Shown in pieces: positions 48,885-58,943 of a stretch of DNA of 64,000 bases. The first letter of the stretch is position 1. Each line of letters opens with the position of its first letter. The position numbers and the translations under genes are program-made. This DNA is from Spirochaetia bacterium (GTDB taxonomy: Bacteria > Spirochaetota > Spirochaetia > Treponematales > Treponemataceae): the NCBI GenBank assembly GCA_022768865.1, contig JALELH010000012.1:1-64000 (forward strand). Reading direction: 5' to 3'. The notes under the pieces were generated by a model. It searched no databases and was not told where the DNA came from. It saw nothing but the letters and a program-made list of their open reading frames with translations.

Positions 48885-49768
48885 GTCATAAACACCCTCC
48901 GAAATTCTTCATAGTTCCAACGCTTTGTTTTTGAATAAATTGCAAATTCAACTGCTTTAAAGTCACTTTCAAAATCTTTTAATGCAGCAGATGCTGCCAG
49001 AGCAACAATTTCCGGCGGATTCCCAAATGCACCGCAACCAAAGGCTCCTAAAATCAATGCGTCTTCTTTATTGTGTTTTGCAATTTCTAAAATTCTTTTA
49101 AATCGCTTTTTTAAAATCACATACAGTTCCCCTTTTGTCATCAGGGTAGCTTTAGTTTTTTTTGCTACATTAGGAGCAGCACAGGTAATTACGTCTACAT
49201 AGAACCAGTCTTTTTCTTCCATTAAAACAGGAGATTCAGTATCAGATTTAAAAACAGTGACCTGTGGAGTCCAGATGCAGTCGTCGTTATATCTAAAATC
49301 AATTTTTTTTTCTTCTTGCAGCTTTTTGTGGTTTTCATAAAAACTTTTCTTAATTTCTTTATCATTCAGGCAAAAATAAAGTGTACTGCAACGGCAAAGA
49401 GATTCTTCCTGGGAGCTTGCACCAAATTCAACATATCCGCCTGCATTAAAAAAATCAGCAAAATTCAGAACACAGGTCTTCATACCCTTTTGGGCATATT
49501 TTGATGCTGCATAAAATGTCCTATTTTCAGAAATGATGATTTCTGCTTTTTGATTATTTTGTGAATCATTATTTTCTGTAAAATGTATTTTTTCTTCTAT
49601 ACATTTTTGCTTACTTACGGATTTTTTTATTGACTCCACAAGTTTTGGATTTTCTGTGCAGAGTTTCTTTGTATCGTTGAAAATTTCCTTGCGCTTTTCC
49701 ATAGCTGGAATCTTCATAAAAAACTTTTCTTTTAAAAAGAATTCATATTCTTCATTTGATAATTCCAT
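48881..49768 (-). CDS. TIGR02452-family, microbial PARG/macro-like protein
   Basis: NFADFFNAGGYVEFGASSQEESLCRCSTLYFCL...VDVITCAAPN...ILGAFGCGAFGNPPEIVA. Confidence 0.88.
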   Translation of the reverse strand: MELSNEEYEFFLKEKFFMKIPAMEKRKEIFNDTKKLCTENPKLVESIKKSVSKQKCIEEKIHFTENNDSQNNQKAEIIISENRTFYAASKYAQKGMKTCVLNFADFFNAGGYVEFGASSQEESLCRCSTLYFCLNDKEIKKSFYENHKKLQEEKKIDFRYNDDCIWTPQVTVFKSDTESPVLMEEKDWFYVDVITCAAPNVAKKTKATLMTKGELYVILKKRFKRILEIAKHNKEDALILGAFGCGAFGNPPEIVALAASAALKDFESDFKAVEFAIYSKTKRWNYEEFRRVFMT

Positions 49769-49926
49769 AAAAACTCCAGATAATTTATTCTTTTACGATT
49801 TGATTTTACAATGAATGCTCATTCATTTGTGGTTGACCTTGCATATTTATATAATTTTTTCACTCCGCCATATTTGACGGAGCTTTTATGTTATGATAGA
49901 AGTATGAACATGGAGGAAGTCTGTTT

Positions 49927-50892
49927 ATGGCAAAATCTTTCAATTTAACAGAACGACAGGTTTTAATTCTAAAAACAGTTACTGATGAAACTGCTTCTGA
50001 GCGAATGTCTGCAGCGCGTGTTGCTAAAAAAATAGGTTATTCTGTGACTACAGTCGGAAGGGAAATTGCTATTCTTGAAGATCTGGGAATTCTGGAATAT
50101 ACACATCAGCGTTATTCCCTTACGGAAGATTTTAAAAATGAAAAGTTTTATTCAGATACTACAAAAAATAATCTTGCACTGGTTGCTGCCATAAAAGGAC
50201 TTTTGGTTCAATACAAGGATACTCCGCTTTATGACAAAGTTGAAAAATTGATTTATCAGCTTGAACCTGTTGTTGTGGCAGGCAGTGGAATTCTAAATTC
50301 AAGAATTACTGTTGCACCACAGATGAAATTTATAGTTAATAATCAAAACTGGAATAAGGTTTTTAAGGCTATTCAGAATAACCAGAAACTTTGTTTTAAT
50401 TATGATGCTCCCAAGAAAAACTCAAAAGCAAAAAGAATTATTTATCCATATCAGATGCTTCTGGATGACGGTTCTGTTTATGTTTTTGGTCACAGTGAAT
50501 ATCAGAATCTTGATTTGCTTTATCTTTTGAACAGCATGAAAAATATTGTTGTCATGGATGAAACTTTTTCTCTTCCTGAAGATTTTGATTTTGCTTCAAG
50601 ATGCGGTGGAGGACGGCTCGGAGCCTTTAGGGGATGGAAAGTAGAAAACTTTAAAATTGAATTCTACGGATATGGAAGAACATGGATTAAAAATCATGAC
50701 ATTGCAGAAGATCAAACAATCATTGAAGATTCCGATAAAGAAGATAAAACTGTTGTAACATTTTCTTCAAGCCAGAGAAATAAAATCTTGAACCAGATTT
50801 TAGGATTTGGAAGAAATGCTTGCCCTCTGGCCCCCGAAACTCTTGTTACAGATTGGAAAAATGAAATCCGTGCCATGTCCAGAATGCTGTAG
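49927..50892 (+). CDS. WYL-domain transcriptional regulator
   Basis: N-terminal HTH; KAIQNNQKLCFNYDAPKKNSKAKRIIYPYQMLLDDGSVYVFGHSEYQNLDLLYLLNSMKNI. Confidence 0.82.
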   Translation: MAKSFNLTERQVLILKTVTDETASERMSAARVAKKIGYSVTTVGREIAILEDLGILEYTHQRYSLTEDFKNEKFYSDTTKNNLALVAAIKGLLVQYKDTPLYDKVEKLIYQLEPVVVAGSGILNSRITVAPQMKFIVNNQNWNKVFKAIQNNQKLCFNYDAPKKNSKAKRIIYPYQMLLDDGSVYVFGHSEYQNLDLLYLLNSMKNIVVMDETFSLPEDFDFASRCGGGRLGAFRGWKVENFKIEFYGYGRTWIKNHDIAEDQTIIEDSDKEDKTVVTFSSSQRNKILNQILGFGRNACPLAPETLVTDWKNEIRAMSRML

Positions 50893-50971
50893 TTTTATTA
50901 GTTAAGGAAATACATTATAACTTCTGCCATATATAAATTTTATACCCCAGAGTTCTGATATAAACCGGCAC

Positions 50972-51199
50972 TTATGCAGTCTCCAGTGAATCAAATGTTC
51001 TGTAGGTAGTGATTGCCGGGTAAATCTGTTTAAGATAATTTATAAAATATGAATTCTTTGATTCATCAAAATTAGAATGCAGTATTTTTCCGTCGTTAGT
51101 AAGAAGAATAGATTCTGCCGTTTTTATATCTTCAAAACAAACATTATCATTTGTGTATGTAATCAGTATACCGTCTTTTTCACAAAATTCTTTCCGCAT
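50972..51199 (-). CDS. Small hypothetical protein
   Basis: 75 aa ORF with upstream AGGAGA. Confidence 0.45.
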   Translation of the reverse strand: MRKEFCEKDGILITYTNDNVCFEDIKTAESILLTNDGKILHSNFDESKNSYFINYLKQIYPAITTYRTFDSLETA

Positions 51200-51427
51200 T
51201 TATGACGTCTCCTTTTTTACACTTTTTATTGTAGCATAAGTTTGCAAAAATTGCATCAGAGCAAAATAAATAATGGCAGATGAATATAAGGAAGAAAACA
51301 TTAAACAAGACATGCTGAAATCAAATACTGTATTATACGTGAAAGCTAGAAATTGTATAAAAAAATGCTGCCTGGAAATTAATCCAGACAGCATATAGAC
51401 TTTTATTAAATCATCCTGTTTTTAATT

Positions 51428-52363
51428 TTATTCTGCAAACAATGCTGTAGAAAGATATCTGTCTCCGGAATCAGGAAGAAGAACAACAATTGTCTTTCCC
51501 TTGTTTTCAGGACGGCCTGCAAGAATTGTTGCAGCCTTCAATGCAGCACCGGAAGAAATGCCAACAAGAACACCTTCGCTGCGTGCAAAGCGCCTGCCTT
51601 CCGTAAAGGCATCGTCATTTTCTATGGCAATGACTTCATCATAGATTTTTGTATTAAGCGTATCAGGAACAAAGCCTGCACCGATTCCCTGAATCTTGTG
51701 CGGGCCTGCTGTTCCCTTAGAAAGCACAGGGCTTGTAGCAGGTTCTACGGCAACAATCTTTACGCCAGGGATTTTTTCCTTTAAGTATTCACCTGTGCCG
51801 GAAACTGTTCCGCCTGTTCCAACGCCTGCGACAAAGAAATCAACCTTGCCGTCAAGCTGCCTGTAGATTTCTGGACCAGTTGTCTTTTTATGGATTGCAG
51901 GGTTTGCCGGGTTTACAAACTGACCTAAAATTACGCTGTCAGGAATTTCTTTCTTTAATTCTTCTGCCTTAGCAATGGCACCTTTCATTCCCTTTGCACC
52001 TTCCGTAAGCACAAGTTCTGCACCGTATGCTTTCAAAAGGTTTCTGCGTTCAACGCTCATGGTATCAGGCAAAGTTAAAATTGCCTTGTAGCCTTTTGCT
52101 GCTGCAACTGAAGCAAGGCCGATGCCTGTATTTCCTGAAGTCGGTTCAATAATAGTTGCACCAGGCTTTAAGATTCCCTTTGCTTCTGCATCTTCTATCA
52201 TGGAAAGTGCAACCCTGTCTTTTACGGAACCAGCCGGATTAAGATATTCAAGTTTAGCTACGATTTTTACGCCGTCAACTCCTGCAGCCTTGCTGTATCT
52301 TGAAACTTCTACAACAGGTGTTTCACCAATCAATTCCAATGCACTTGATTTTACTTCGCTCAT
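51428..52363 (-). CDS. cysK: Cysteine synthase
   Basis: [23 protein letters not shown]...[16 protein letters not shown]...[15 protein letters not shown]. Confidence 0.97.
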   Translation of the reverse strand: MSEVKSSALELIGETPVVEVSRYSKAAGVDGVKIVAKLEYLNPAGSVKDRVALSMIEDAEAKGILKPGATIIEPTSGNTGIGLASVAAAKGYKAILTLPDTMSVERRNLLKAYGAELVLTEGAKGMKGAIAKAEELKKEIPDSVILGQFVNPANPAIHKKTTGPEIYRQLDGKVDFFVAGVGTGGTVSGTGEYLKEKIPGVKIVAVEPATSPVLSKGTAGPHKIQGIGAGFVPDTLNTKIYDEVIAIENDDAFTEGRRFARSEGVLVGISSGAALKAATILAGRPENKGKTIVVLLPDSGDRYLSTALFAE

Positions 52364-52393
52364 AATTCTACCTCTTGTTAACTCTCATTATAT

Positions 52394-53677
52394 TTATTTT
52401 ATTGCAGAAAATCCATTTTCAAGGTCAGCAATAATGTCATCAATGTGTTCTGTTCCAATTGAAAGCCTGATTGTATTCTGGAAGATTCCGGCATTTTTAA
52501 GTTCTTCTTCCGTAAGCTGGCTGTGTGTTGTGCTTGCCGGATGAATTACAAGGCTCTTTACATCTGCAATATTTGCAAGGAGAGAGAAAATCTTTAAGTT
52601 GTCTATAAACTTAAATGCTTCTTCCTTGCCGCCCTTAATCTGGAATGTAAAGATTGAACCGCCGCCGTTTGGGAAGTACTTCTGGTAAAGCTTATGATCC
52701 GGATGTTCCGGAAGGGACGGATGGTTTACCTTTTCTACCAGAGGATGTTTTTTAAGGAACTCTACAACCTTCTTTGTATTTTCTGCATGGCGTTCAAGGC
52801 GCAGGCTCAAAGTTTCTGTTCCCTGCAAAAGAACCCATGCATTAAATGGAGAAATACATGCACCTTCATCACGCAAAAGAATTGCACGGATGTAAGTTGC
52901 AAAGGCAGCCTTGCCGGCAGCTTCCGTAAATTTTACACCGTGGTAGCTTGGATTACCTTCGCTGAGCCATGGATATTTGCCGCTCTTTGCCCAGTCAAAA
53001 GTTCCGCCGTCTACGATTACGCCACCTAAAGAAGTACCGTGTCCGCCAATAAACTTTGTTGCAGAATGAACTACAACATCTGCACCATGTTCTATAGGGC
53101 GGATAAAGAACGGAGTTCCAAAAGTGTTGTCAATTACAAGGGGAATGCCATGCTTGTGTGCAATTTCTGCAAGGGCATCAATATCAGGAATGTCTGCATT
53201 CGGGTTACCCAAAGTTTCTATATAAACTGCTTTTGTTTCCGGTTTGATTGCATTTTCAACTTCTGCAAGGTTGTGAACATTTACAAATGTTGTGCTGATA
53301 CCGTAAAGCGGAAGTGTATGTGCAAGAAGGTTATTTGTGCCGCCGTAAATTGTTTTCTGTGCAACAATGTGTTCGCCTTCTTTTGCCAGTGCCAGAATTG
53401 CGTATGTAATTGCTGCAGCACCGCTTGCAACTGCCAGGCCTGCAACACCGCCTTCAAGGGCTGCAATGCGCTGCTCAAAAACACCCTGTGTGCTGTTTGT
53501 AAGGCGGCCGTAAATATTGCCTGCATCCTTTAATCCGAAACGGTCAGCAGCATGCTGAGCATTATGGAAAACATAGCTTGTAGTCTGGTAAATCGGAACT
53601 GCCCTTGAATCTGATGCCGGGTCCGCATTTTCCTGTCCAACGTGTAACTGTAATGTTTCAAACTTGTAATTTGCCAT
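52394..53677 (-). CDS. metY: O-acetylhomoserine aminocarboxypropyltransferase/sulfhydrylase
   Basis: FETLQLHVGQENADPASDSRAVPIYQTTSYVF...HSATKFIGGHGTSLGGVIVDGG. Confidence 0.95.
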   Translation of the reverse strand: MANYKFETLQLHVGQENADPASDSRAVPIYQTTSYVFHNAQHAADRFGLKDAGNIYGRLTNSTQGVFEQRIAALEGGVAGLAVASGAAAITYAILALAKEGEHIVAQKTIYGGTNNLLAHTLPLYGISTTFVNVHNLAEVENAIKPETKAVYIETLGNPNADIPDIDALAEIAHKHGIPLVIDNTFGTPFFIRPIEHGADVVVHSATKFIGGHGTSLGGVIVDGGTFDWAKSGKYPWLSEGNPSYHGVKFTEAAGKAAFATYIRAILLRDEGACISPFNAWVLLQGTETLSLRLERHAENTKKVVEFLKKHPLVEKVNHPSLPEHPDHKLYQKYFPNGGGSIFTFQIKGGKEEAFKFIDNLKIFSLLANIADVKSLVIHPASTTHSQLTEEELKNAGIFQNTIRLSIGTEHIDDIIADLENGFSAIK

Positions 53678-53914
53678 ATTTAAGCCTCCTGATGTTTTGT
53701 GCAGAACTTGCTGCTATTTCTATTCCTACTCTCTTGCTAGGTTATGATTAGAATATACAGTTGTTTACCTACTATTGCAATAGGTTTTGATAGATTTATT
53801 TTCTATTATTCACTATAAAAAATTTCTATAATTAATAAACTTTTTCTTGCAATTATTTACAGTTGTGCTATACTGCTTCTATAAAAAGAAACGACTATTC
53901 AAAGGATATACTCT

Positions 53915-55156
53915 ATGAAGCTAACAGCAAAACAGATTGAATTAATTGACAGACAGATAAAGCGCCTTGTTGCAGGCGACAGCTATTACGGCAAACTTTA
54001 CCGTGAAAAAGGAATTACAGGAATTTCAAGTCAGGAAGATTTTGAAAAGCTTCCTTTCAGCTCAAAAGATGATTTAAGAAATGCCTATCCTCTTGGCATC
54101 CAGGCTGTGCCAGATGAAGAAGTTGTTCGCATTCATTCTTCAAGCGGAACTACAGGAAAGCCTGTAATAATTCCTTACACAAAAAAGGATGTTGACGACT
54201 GGGCTACCATGTTTGCCCGCTGCTACGAAATGGCAGGCATTACAAAAAAAGACAGGATTCAGATTACACCGGGTTACGGCTTGTGGACTGCAGGCATAGG
54301 CTTCCAGGCCGGCTGTGAAAAACTTGGAGCAATGGCAGTTCCTATGGGACCGGGCAATACAGAAAAACAGCTGCAGATGATGAAGGACCTTCAGTCAACA
54401 GTAATCTGTGCAACTTCAAGCTATGCCCTTTTACTTTCAGAAGAAATTACAAAGCGCGGACTTAAAGATAAAATTGCTTTAAAGAAAGGCGTTATAGGAA
54501 GTGAACGCTGGTCTGACAAAATGCGCAAGACCATTAAAGACGGACTTGGCATTGAACTTTATGACATTTACGGCCTTACAGAAATCTACGGTCCAGGCAT
54601 CGGCATAACATGCCAGAAAGAAAAATATATCCACTACTGGGACGATTACATCTATATAGAAATAATTGATCCTGTTACAGGCAAACCAGTAGAAGACGGC
54701 CAGGAAGGAGAAATTGTAATTACAACTTTAGTAAAAGAAGGAGCACCGCTTTTAAGGTTCCGCACCCATGACCTTTCGCGCATAATTCCTGAAAAGTGTT
54801 CATGCGGTTCATGCTATCCGCGCCTGGACATCATTAAAGGCCGCAGCGACGATATGTTTAAAGTTCACGGCGTAAACATGTTCCCGGCTCAGGTAGAAGA
54901 AATCCTGCAGCAGGTAGACGGTGCTACAAGTGAATATTCCATTGCCATAGGCCATGATGAAGACAACGGAAAAGACGTAATGGTTCTTACAGTTGAAGTT
55001 GAAGGCCGAGTAAGCTTTGAAGAAACAGGCAAAGCAATTGCGGCAATCTTTAAATCTAAGATTGGAGTAAACCCTAAAGTTGCTGTTGTTCCTGTAGGCA
55101 CATTGCCGCGCAGCGAAAAGAAAACAAAGCGTGTCTTTGATTACAGGGAATCGTAA
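53915..55156 (+). CDS. paaK: Phenylacetate--CoA ligase family
   Basis: IHSSSGTTGKPVIIPYTKKD...YGLTEIYGPGIGITCQ...RTHDLSRIIPEKCSCG. Confidence 0.95.
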   Translation: MKLTAKQIELIDRQIKRLVAGDSYYGKLYREKGITGISSQEDFEKLPFSSKDDLRNAYPLGIQAVPDEEVVRIHSSSGTTGKPVIIPYTKKDVDDWATMFARCYEMAGITKKDRIQITPGYGLWTAGIGFQAGCEKLGAMAVPMGPGNTEKQLQMMKDLQSTVICATSSYALLLSEEITKRGLKDKIALKKGVIGSERWSDKMRKTIKDGLGIELYDIYGLTEIYGPGIGITCQKEKYIHYWDDYIYIEIIDPVTGKPVEDGQEGEIVITTLVKEGAPLLRFRTHDLSRIIPEKCSCGSCYPRLDIIKGRSDDMFKVHGVNMFPAQVEEILQQVDGATSEYSIAIGHDEDNGKDVMVLTVEVEGRVSFEETGKAIAAIFKSKIGVNPKVAVVPVGTLPRSEKKTKRVFDYRES

Positions 55157-55222
55157 ATAAAAAACAAACTGATTGTTAGGCCGAATATCGAGTTATATAT
55201 AATTATATTTTTATAGAAAACT

Positions 55223-55316
55223 AAACGCCTTTCGGCAGAACCATCCACGAAAAAAAGGCTTCCGCACTACGTTTGTGCAGATTTTTTTTCGTGGCTGAAC
55301 CTGCCTACGGCGTTTA
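55223..55316. repeat. Structured intergenic element, copy 2 (inverted relative to 40984-41101)
   Basis: AAACGCCTTTCGGCAGAACCATCCACGAAAAAAAGG...TCGTGGCTGAACCTGCCTACGGCGTTT. Confidence 0.8.
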
Positions 55317-55384
55317 TTTGCAATAATAAAATAAGGTTGCAAATTATTATAAATCCGACATTCGACCTATAAAAAATTTTTTAT

Positions 55385-55921
55385 TTACGAATGTTCCTTT
55401 ACGTATTGTAAAAACTCAGGAGTCTTGGACCAGTATTTGATTCCCCAGTTTTCAAAGTTCCATTCTTCCATATAATTATTGCATTCGTAGTCTATGTAAA
55501 ACAGAACGCCATCCTGCACAATAAAATTAGTCGGGAAGTAATCGATGTTCAAATTTGCAGGATATAAAACGCTGCACATCTTTTTTACCTGGTTTATATA
55601 ATCTGCTTTCATTTTGTCATCAATCACAAGATTATAAATTGTTTCACCTTCAATATATTCTTTCAGAATGCGCTCATTTTCTACATCAACGTCAATCATC
55701 TTTGGCAGCTTAATGCCTGTTTTTTTAAGCCTGTCGTAATCATTGATTTCTGCTTCTATTTTATTTCCAAACTGGTAATAGTTGCATGGTTCGTGATGAA
55801 TCTGCTTTAAAACAAACTGACTTTTCCCGTCCGTTGCAAGATAGGAATAGCCGCCCTTGCCTTTGCCTAACAACTTTATAATAGAAAAATTTTTACCATT
55901 TACGCTTAATTCTTTTTCCAT
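55385..55921 (-). CDS. Protein kinase-like fold protein
   Basis: IIKLLGKGKGGYSYLATDGKSQFVLKQI...ILKEYIEGETIYNLV...FIVQDGVLFYIDYE. Confidence 0.65.
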   Translation of the reverse strand: MEKELSVNGKNFSIIKLLGKGKGGYSYLATDGKSQFVLKQIHHEPCNYYQFGNKIEAEINDYDRLKKTGIKLPKMIDVDVENERILKEYIEGETIYNLVIDDKMKADYINQVKKMCSVLYPANLNIDYFPTNFIVQDGVLFYIDYECNNYMEEWNFENWGIKYWSKTPEFLQYVKEHS

Positions 55922-56022
55922 AATTTAAAGTCTCCCTTTTTCTTTAAGTTTACCGGTGCAAGAAAATAAAATCTACACGTTTATTGACATTTTTATTCTT
56001 TGTGCTATTTTGATGTGCAGGA

Positions 56023-57369
56023 TTGCCTATGCAGAACAAGTCTCTTTCTTTGACAGAAAATTCTCTTTTTAAGGGGATTTTATTTTTTTCCATACCGCTG
56101 ATGTTTTCCAACATACTGCAGTCACTTTTTAACATGGCAGACATTGCAGTTGTAGGGCAGTTTGCAGGTTCAATTGCATTAGGCGCAGTAGGTTCAACAT
56201 CCCAGTTAGTTTTTTTGTTTACAGGATTTTTAGAAGGACTTGCCAACGGAATTATTGTAATCACTGCATTTTATTTAGGAGCAAAAAATAGAAAGGAAAC
56301 AACAGAGACAATAAAAACAGCACTTATCATCTGCATGTTTACAGGAATCTTCCTTTGCGTTGCAGGCGTTTCAACAAGCGGACTTGTGCTAAAGGCAATG
56401 AATACAAAGGCAGAACTTTTGCCCGATGCAACCCTTTACCTGAAAATCTACATGCTTGGATTCCCTGCCCTTGCAATCTATAACTTCGGAAACGCAGTTT
56501 ACAGTGCCAGCGGCAACACAAAAAAAACACTTTACTTTCTGGCCATGTCCGGTGTTTTAAATGTAATCCTGAACCTGTTTTTTGTTCTGGTTTTAAAAAT
56601 GGATGTAGACGGCGTTGCACTGGCAAGCATAATTTCACAGTATATATGTGCATTTTGCATAATCACAAGCCTTAGAAAAGAAAGCTCGGAAATCCATCTT
56701 TCCTTTGACAGATTTAAAACCAACACGGCAAAAATGGCAAGGATTTTAAAAGTCGGACTGCCAAGCGGATTGCAGAATATGATTTTTGCCTTTGCCAATA
56801 TCTTTATTCAGATGGGCGTAAATTCTTTTTCTGCCACAGCCGTTGCAGGAAATTCTACTGCAGCAAATGCAGACCCTTTTATCTACGGAATCATGAGCGC
56901 ATTTTACGTTGCTTCATCAACCTACATCGGACAGAACTACGGCGCAAAAAAGAAAGACAGGATTTTAAAAAGCTACTTTATAAGCACGGGCTATGCTTTT
57001 TTCATTGCCCTTGGTCTTGGCCTGCTGCTTTTAATTTTTGCAACACCATTCCTAAAACTTTTTACAAACGATGCAGAGGTTCTGGATTTTGGCTTGCAGC
57101 GTTTAAGCATCATGTCAGTTTCCTATTGTGTTTCAGCATTCATGGACGGATCCATTGCCGCTTCCAGAGGTCTTGGCAAAACAGGCGTTCCTTCCGTCAT
57201 CGTAATTTTAGGTTCATGCGTTTTCAGAATCGTGTGGATTTACACAATCTTTGCTTACTTTAAAACAATTCCGTCCCTTTATCTGCTTTACGTTTTTTCA
57301 TGGGGAATTACGGCACTTTTGGAAATAATCTATTTTGTTAAAGTTTATAAACAGATATGCAGGTGGTAA
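56023..57369 (+). CDS. MATE family efflux transporter
   Basis: Twelve-TM-like; SIPLMFSNILQSLFNMADIAVVGQFAGSIALGAVGSTSQL. Confidence 0.95.
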   Translation: MPMQNKSLSLTENSLFKGILFFSIPLMFSNILQSLFNMADIAVVGQFAGSIALGAVGSTSQLVFLFTGFLEGLANGIIVITAFYLGAKNRKETTETIKTALIICMFTGIFLCVAGVSTSGLVLKAMNTKAELLPDATLYLKIYMLGFPALAIYNFGNAVYSASGNTKKTLYFLAMSGVLNVILNLFFVLVLKMDVDGVALASIISQYICAFCIITSLRKESSEIHLSFDRFKTNTAKMARILKVGLPSGLQNMIFAFANIFIQMGVNSFSATAVAGNSTAANADPFIYGIMSAFYVASSTYIGQNYGAKKKDRILKSYFISTGYAFFIALGLGLLLLIFATPFLKLFTNDAEVLDFGLQRLSIMSVSYCVSAFMDGSIAASRGLGKTGVPSVIVILGSCVFRIVWIYTIFAYFKTIPSLYLLYVFSWGITALLEIIYFVKVYKQICRW

Positions 57370-57382
57370 GGTTTAGCAGATT

Positions 57383-57952
57383 ATGATTCTTAGTAGGAAT
57401 AGAAAAGTCACGATTATAATATTTTTTCTTTCTCTTTTATCTGCATTAAACTTACATGCGCAAAGTTTTATCGGAGAAAGAAAGTTTTCTTTTGACACTT
57501 CATTTTTAATGACAAGTCTGAAAAATCATGGCTGGGGACTTGGAATAAATTACGAAGTTCAGCTTTTTGATTACTTTTCTATAAAACCTGCATTTTCTCA
57601 TACAACAATATTTCCGGAAGAATCCGATGGAGCTGTTAAAACCGTTGGTGTTGATTTAAGCGTAAACTTTTACCCGTTCAACAGAGGACTGGACTGGCTT
57701 TACATTGGAATCGGAAACGGCTGCGAATTTATCATGACAAAAGAAAATGAAAACGACGACGATTCTACCATCCGCTTGTTTCCCATAGCAGGCTGGAAAC
57801 AGTCATATGGAGATTTATTATATTCTGAAATATTTTGCTGCTATAATTATCTACTACATGAAAGTGAATCTTCAGATTATGCAAAAAATGGTTTTGAATA
57901 CGGAATAAAACTAAAGCTTAATCTGAAAAAAATATTGTTCAATAAAAATTGA
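57383..57952 (+). CDS. Hypothetical secreted/outer membrane protein
   Basis: Signal peptide and beta-rich sequence. Confidence 0.5.
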   Translation: MILSRNRKVTIIIFFLSLLSALNLHAQSFIGERKFSFDTSFLMTSLKNHGWGLGINYEVQLFDYFSIKPAFSHTTIFPEESDGAVKTVGVDLSVNFYPFNRGLDWLYIGIGNGCEFIMTKENENDDDSTIRLFPIAGWKQSYGDLLYSEIFCCYNYLLHESESSDYAKNGFEYGIKLKLNLKKILFNKN

Positions 57953-57978
57953 ATTGCCATCGGCAAAAGGAGCTAAAC

Positions 57979-58920
57979 ATGCAGACACCGGTAAACAAAA
58001 ACGCAACAAAGAAAGCAAAAGAACTTTTATCTTATTTAGAAAACATTTCAGGTAAAAAAATAATTACAGGCCAGCACACGCAGACAAACCCAATGGAAGA
58101 AATTGAATACATCAAAAGCGTTACGGGCAAGGAACCAAAACTCTGCGGCTTTGAACTTCTGTCTTATTCGCCAAACATAAATTACAAAGACGCCACAGAG
58201 CCATGCCTAACTGAAGTCTACGAAAACCGCGACACTGTAGAAACGGCACTTAAATGGGCAAAAGAAAACCCTGAAGGAATCGTAACATTATCATTCCACT
58301 GGTTTTCTCCAATTAGCGGCCGCGACAAAAGTTTTTATGCAAAAAACACGGACTTTGATGCAGCAAAGGTTTTAGTAAAAGATTCACCGGAACAAAAAGC
58401 GTTTTATTCTGACATGGAGATAATAGCAAAAGAACTGCGCAAATTTGAAGAAGCAGGCATTCCTGTTTTGTGGAGGCCCTTCCACGAATCTGACGGCGAC
58501 TGGTTCTGGTGGGGAGCAAAAGGTCCGCAAGTTGCAAAGGAATTATACAAGCTTATGTTTGACTATTACACCAACGTCCTGCACATAAACAACTTAATCT
58601 GGGTGTGGAACTGCCGCCTTAAAGAAGGCTACCCTGGAGACAATTGTGTAGACGTAGTTTCTGTGGATATTTACCTTCAGCAATATGAAAGCACCGGTTA
58701 TGAAGAAGACTATAAAAAGCTCATTGCAAATGTTTCTAACAACAAAGTTGCAGCCCTGGCAGAAGTGGGCTACATGCCTGACATAAAGGTTTTGGAAAAA
58801 ACACATACTCCGTGGGCTTACTATATGACCTGGTCAAAGGAATTCTGTATTGGCGAACAATACAACAGCAAAGAAAACTTAAAAGCCATGTATGCAAGCG
58901 ATTATTCCGTAACGCTGTAA
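57979..58920 (+). CDS. GH26 beta-mannanase-like glycoside hydrolase
   Basis: GKKIITGQHTQTNP...GIVTLSFHWFSP...AGIPVLWRPFHESDGDWFWWGAKGP...ALAEVGYMP. Confidence 0.9.
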   Translation: MQTPVNKNATKKAKELLSYLENISGKKIITGQHTQTNPMEEIEYIKSVTGKEPKLCGFELLSYSPNINYKDATEPCLTEVYENRDTVETALKWAKENPEGIVTLSFHWFSPISGRDKSFYAKNTDFDAAKVLVKDSPEQKAFYSDMEIIAKELRKFEEAGIPVLWRPFHESDGDWFWWGAKGPQVAKELYKLMFDYYTNVLHINNLIWVWNCRLKEGYPGDNCVDVVSVDIYLQQYESTGYEEDYKKLIANVSNNKVAALAEVGYMPDIKVLEKTHTPWAYYMTWSKEFCIGEQYNSKENLKAMYASDYSVTL

Positions 58921-58943
58921 AGCCACCGTTTAAGCTAATAAAA

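Noticed and set aside
53039-53533. Cysteine-rich 164-aa ORF on plus strand
   Set aside because: Entirely antisense to metY, whose coding assignment is strong; composition is a by-product of codon bias
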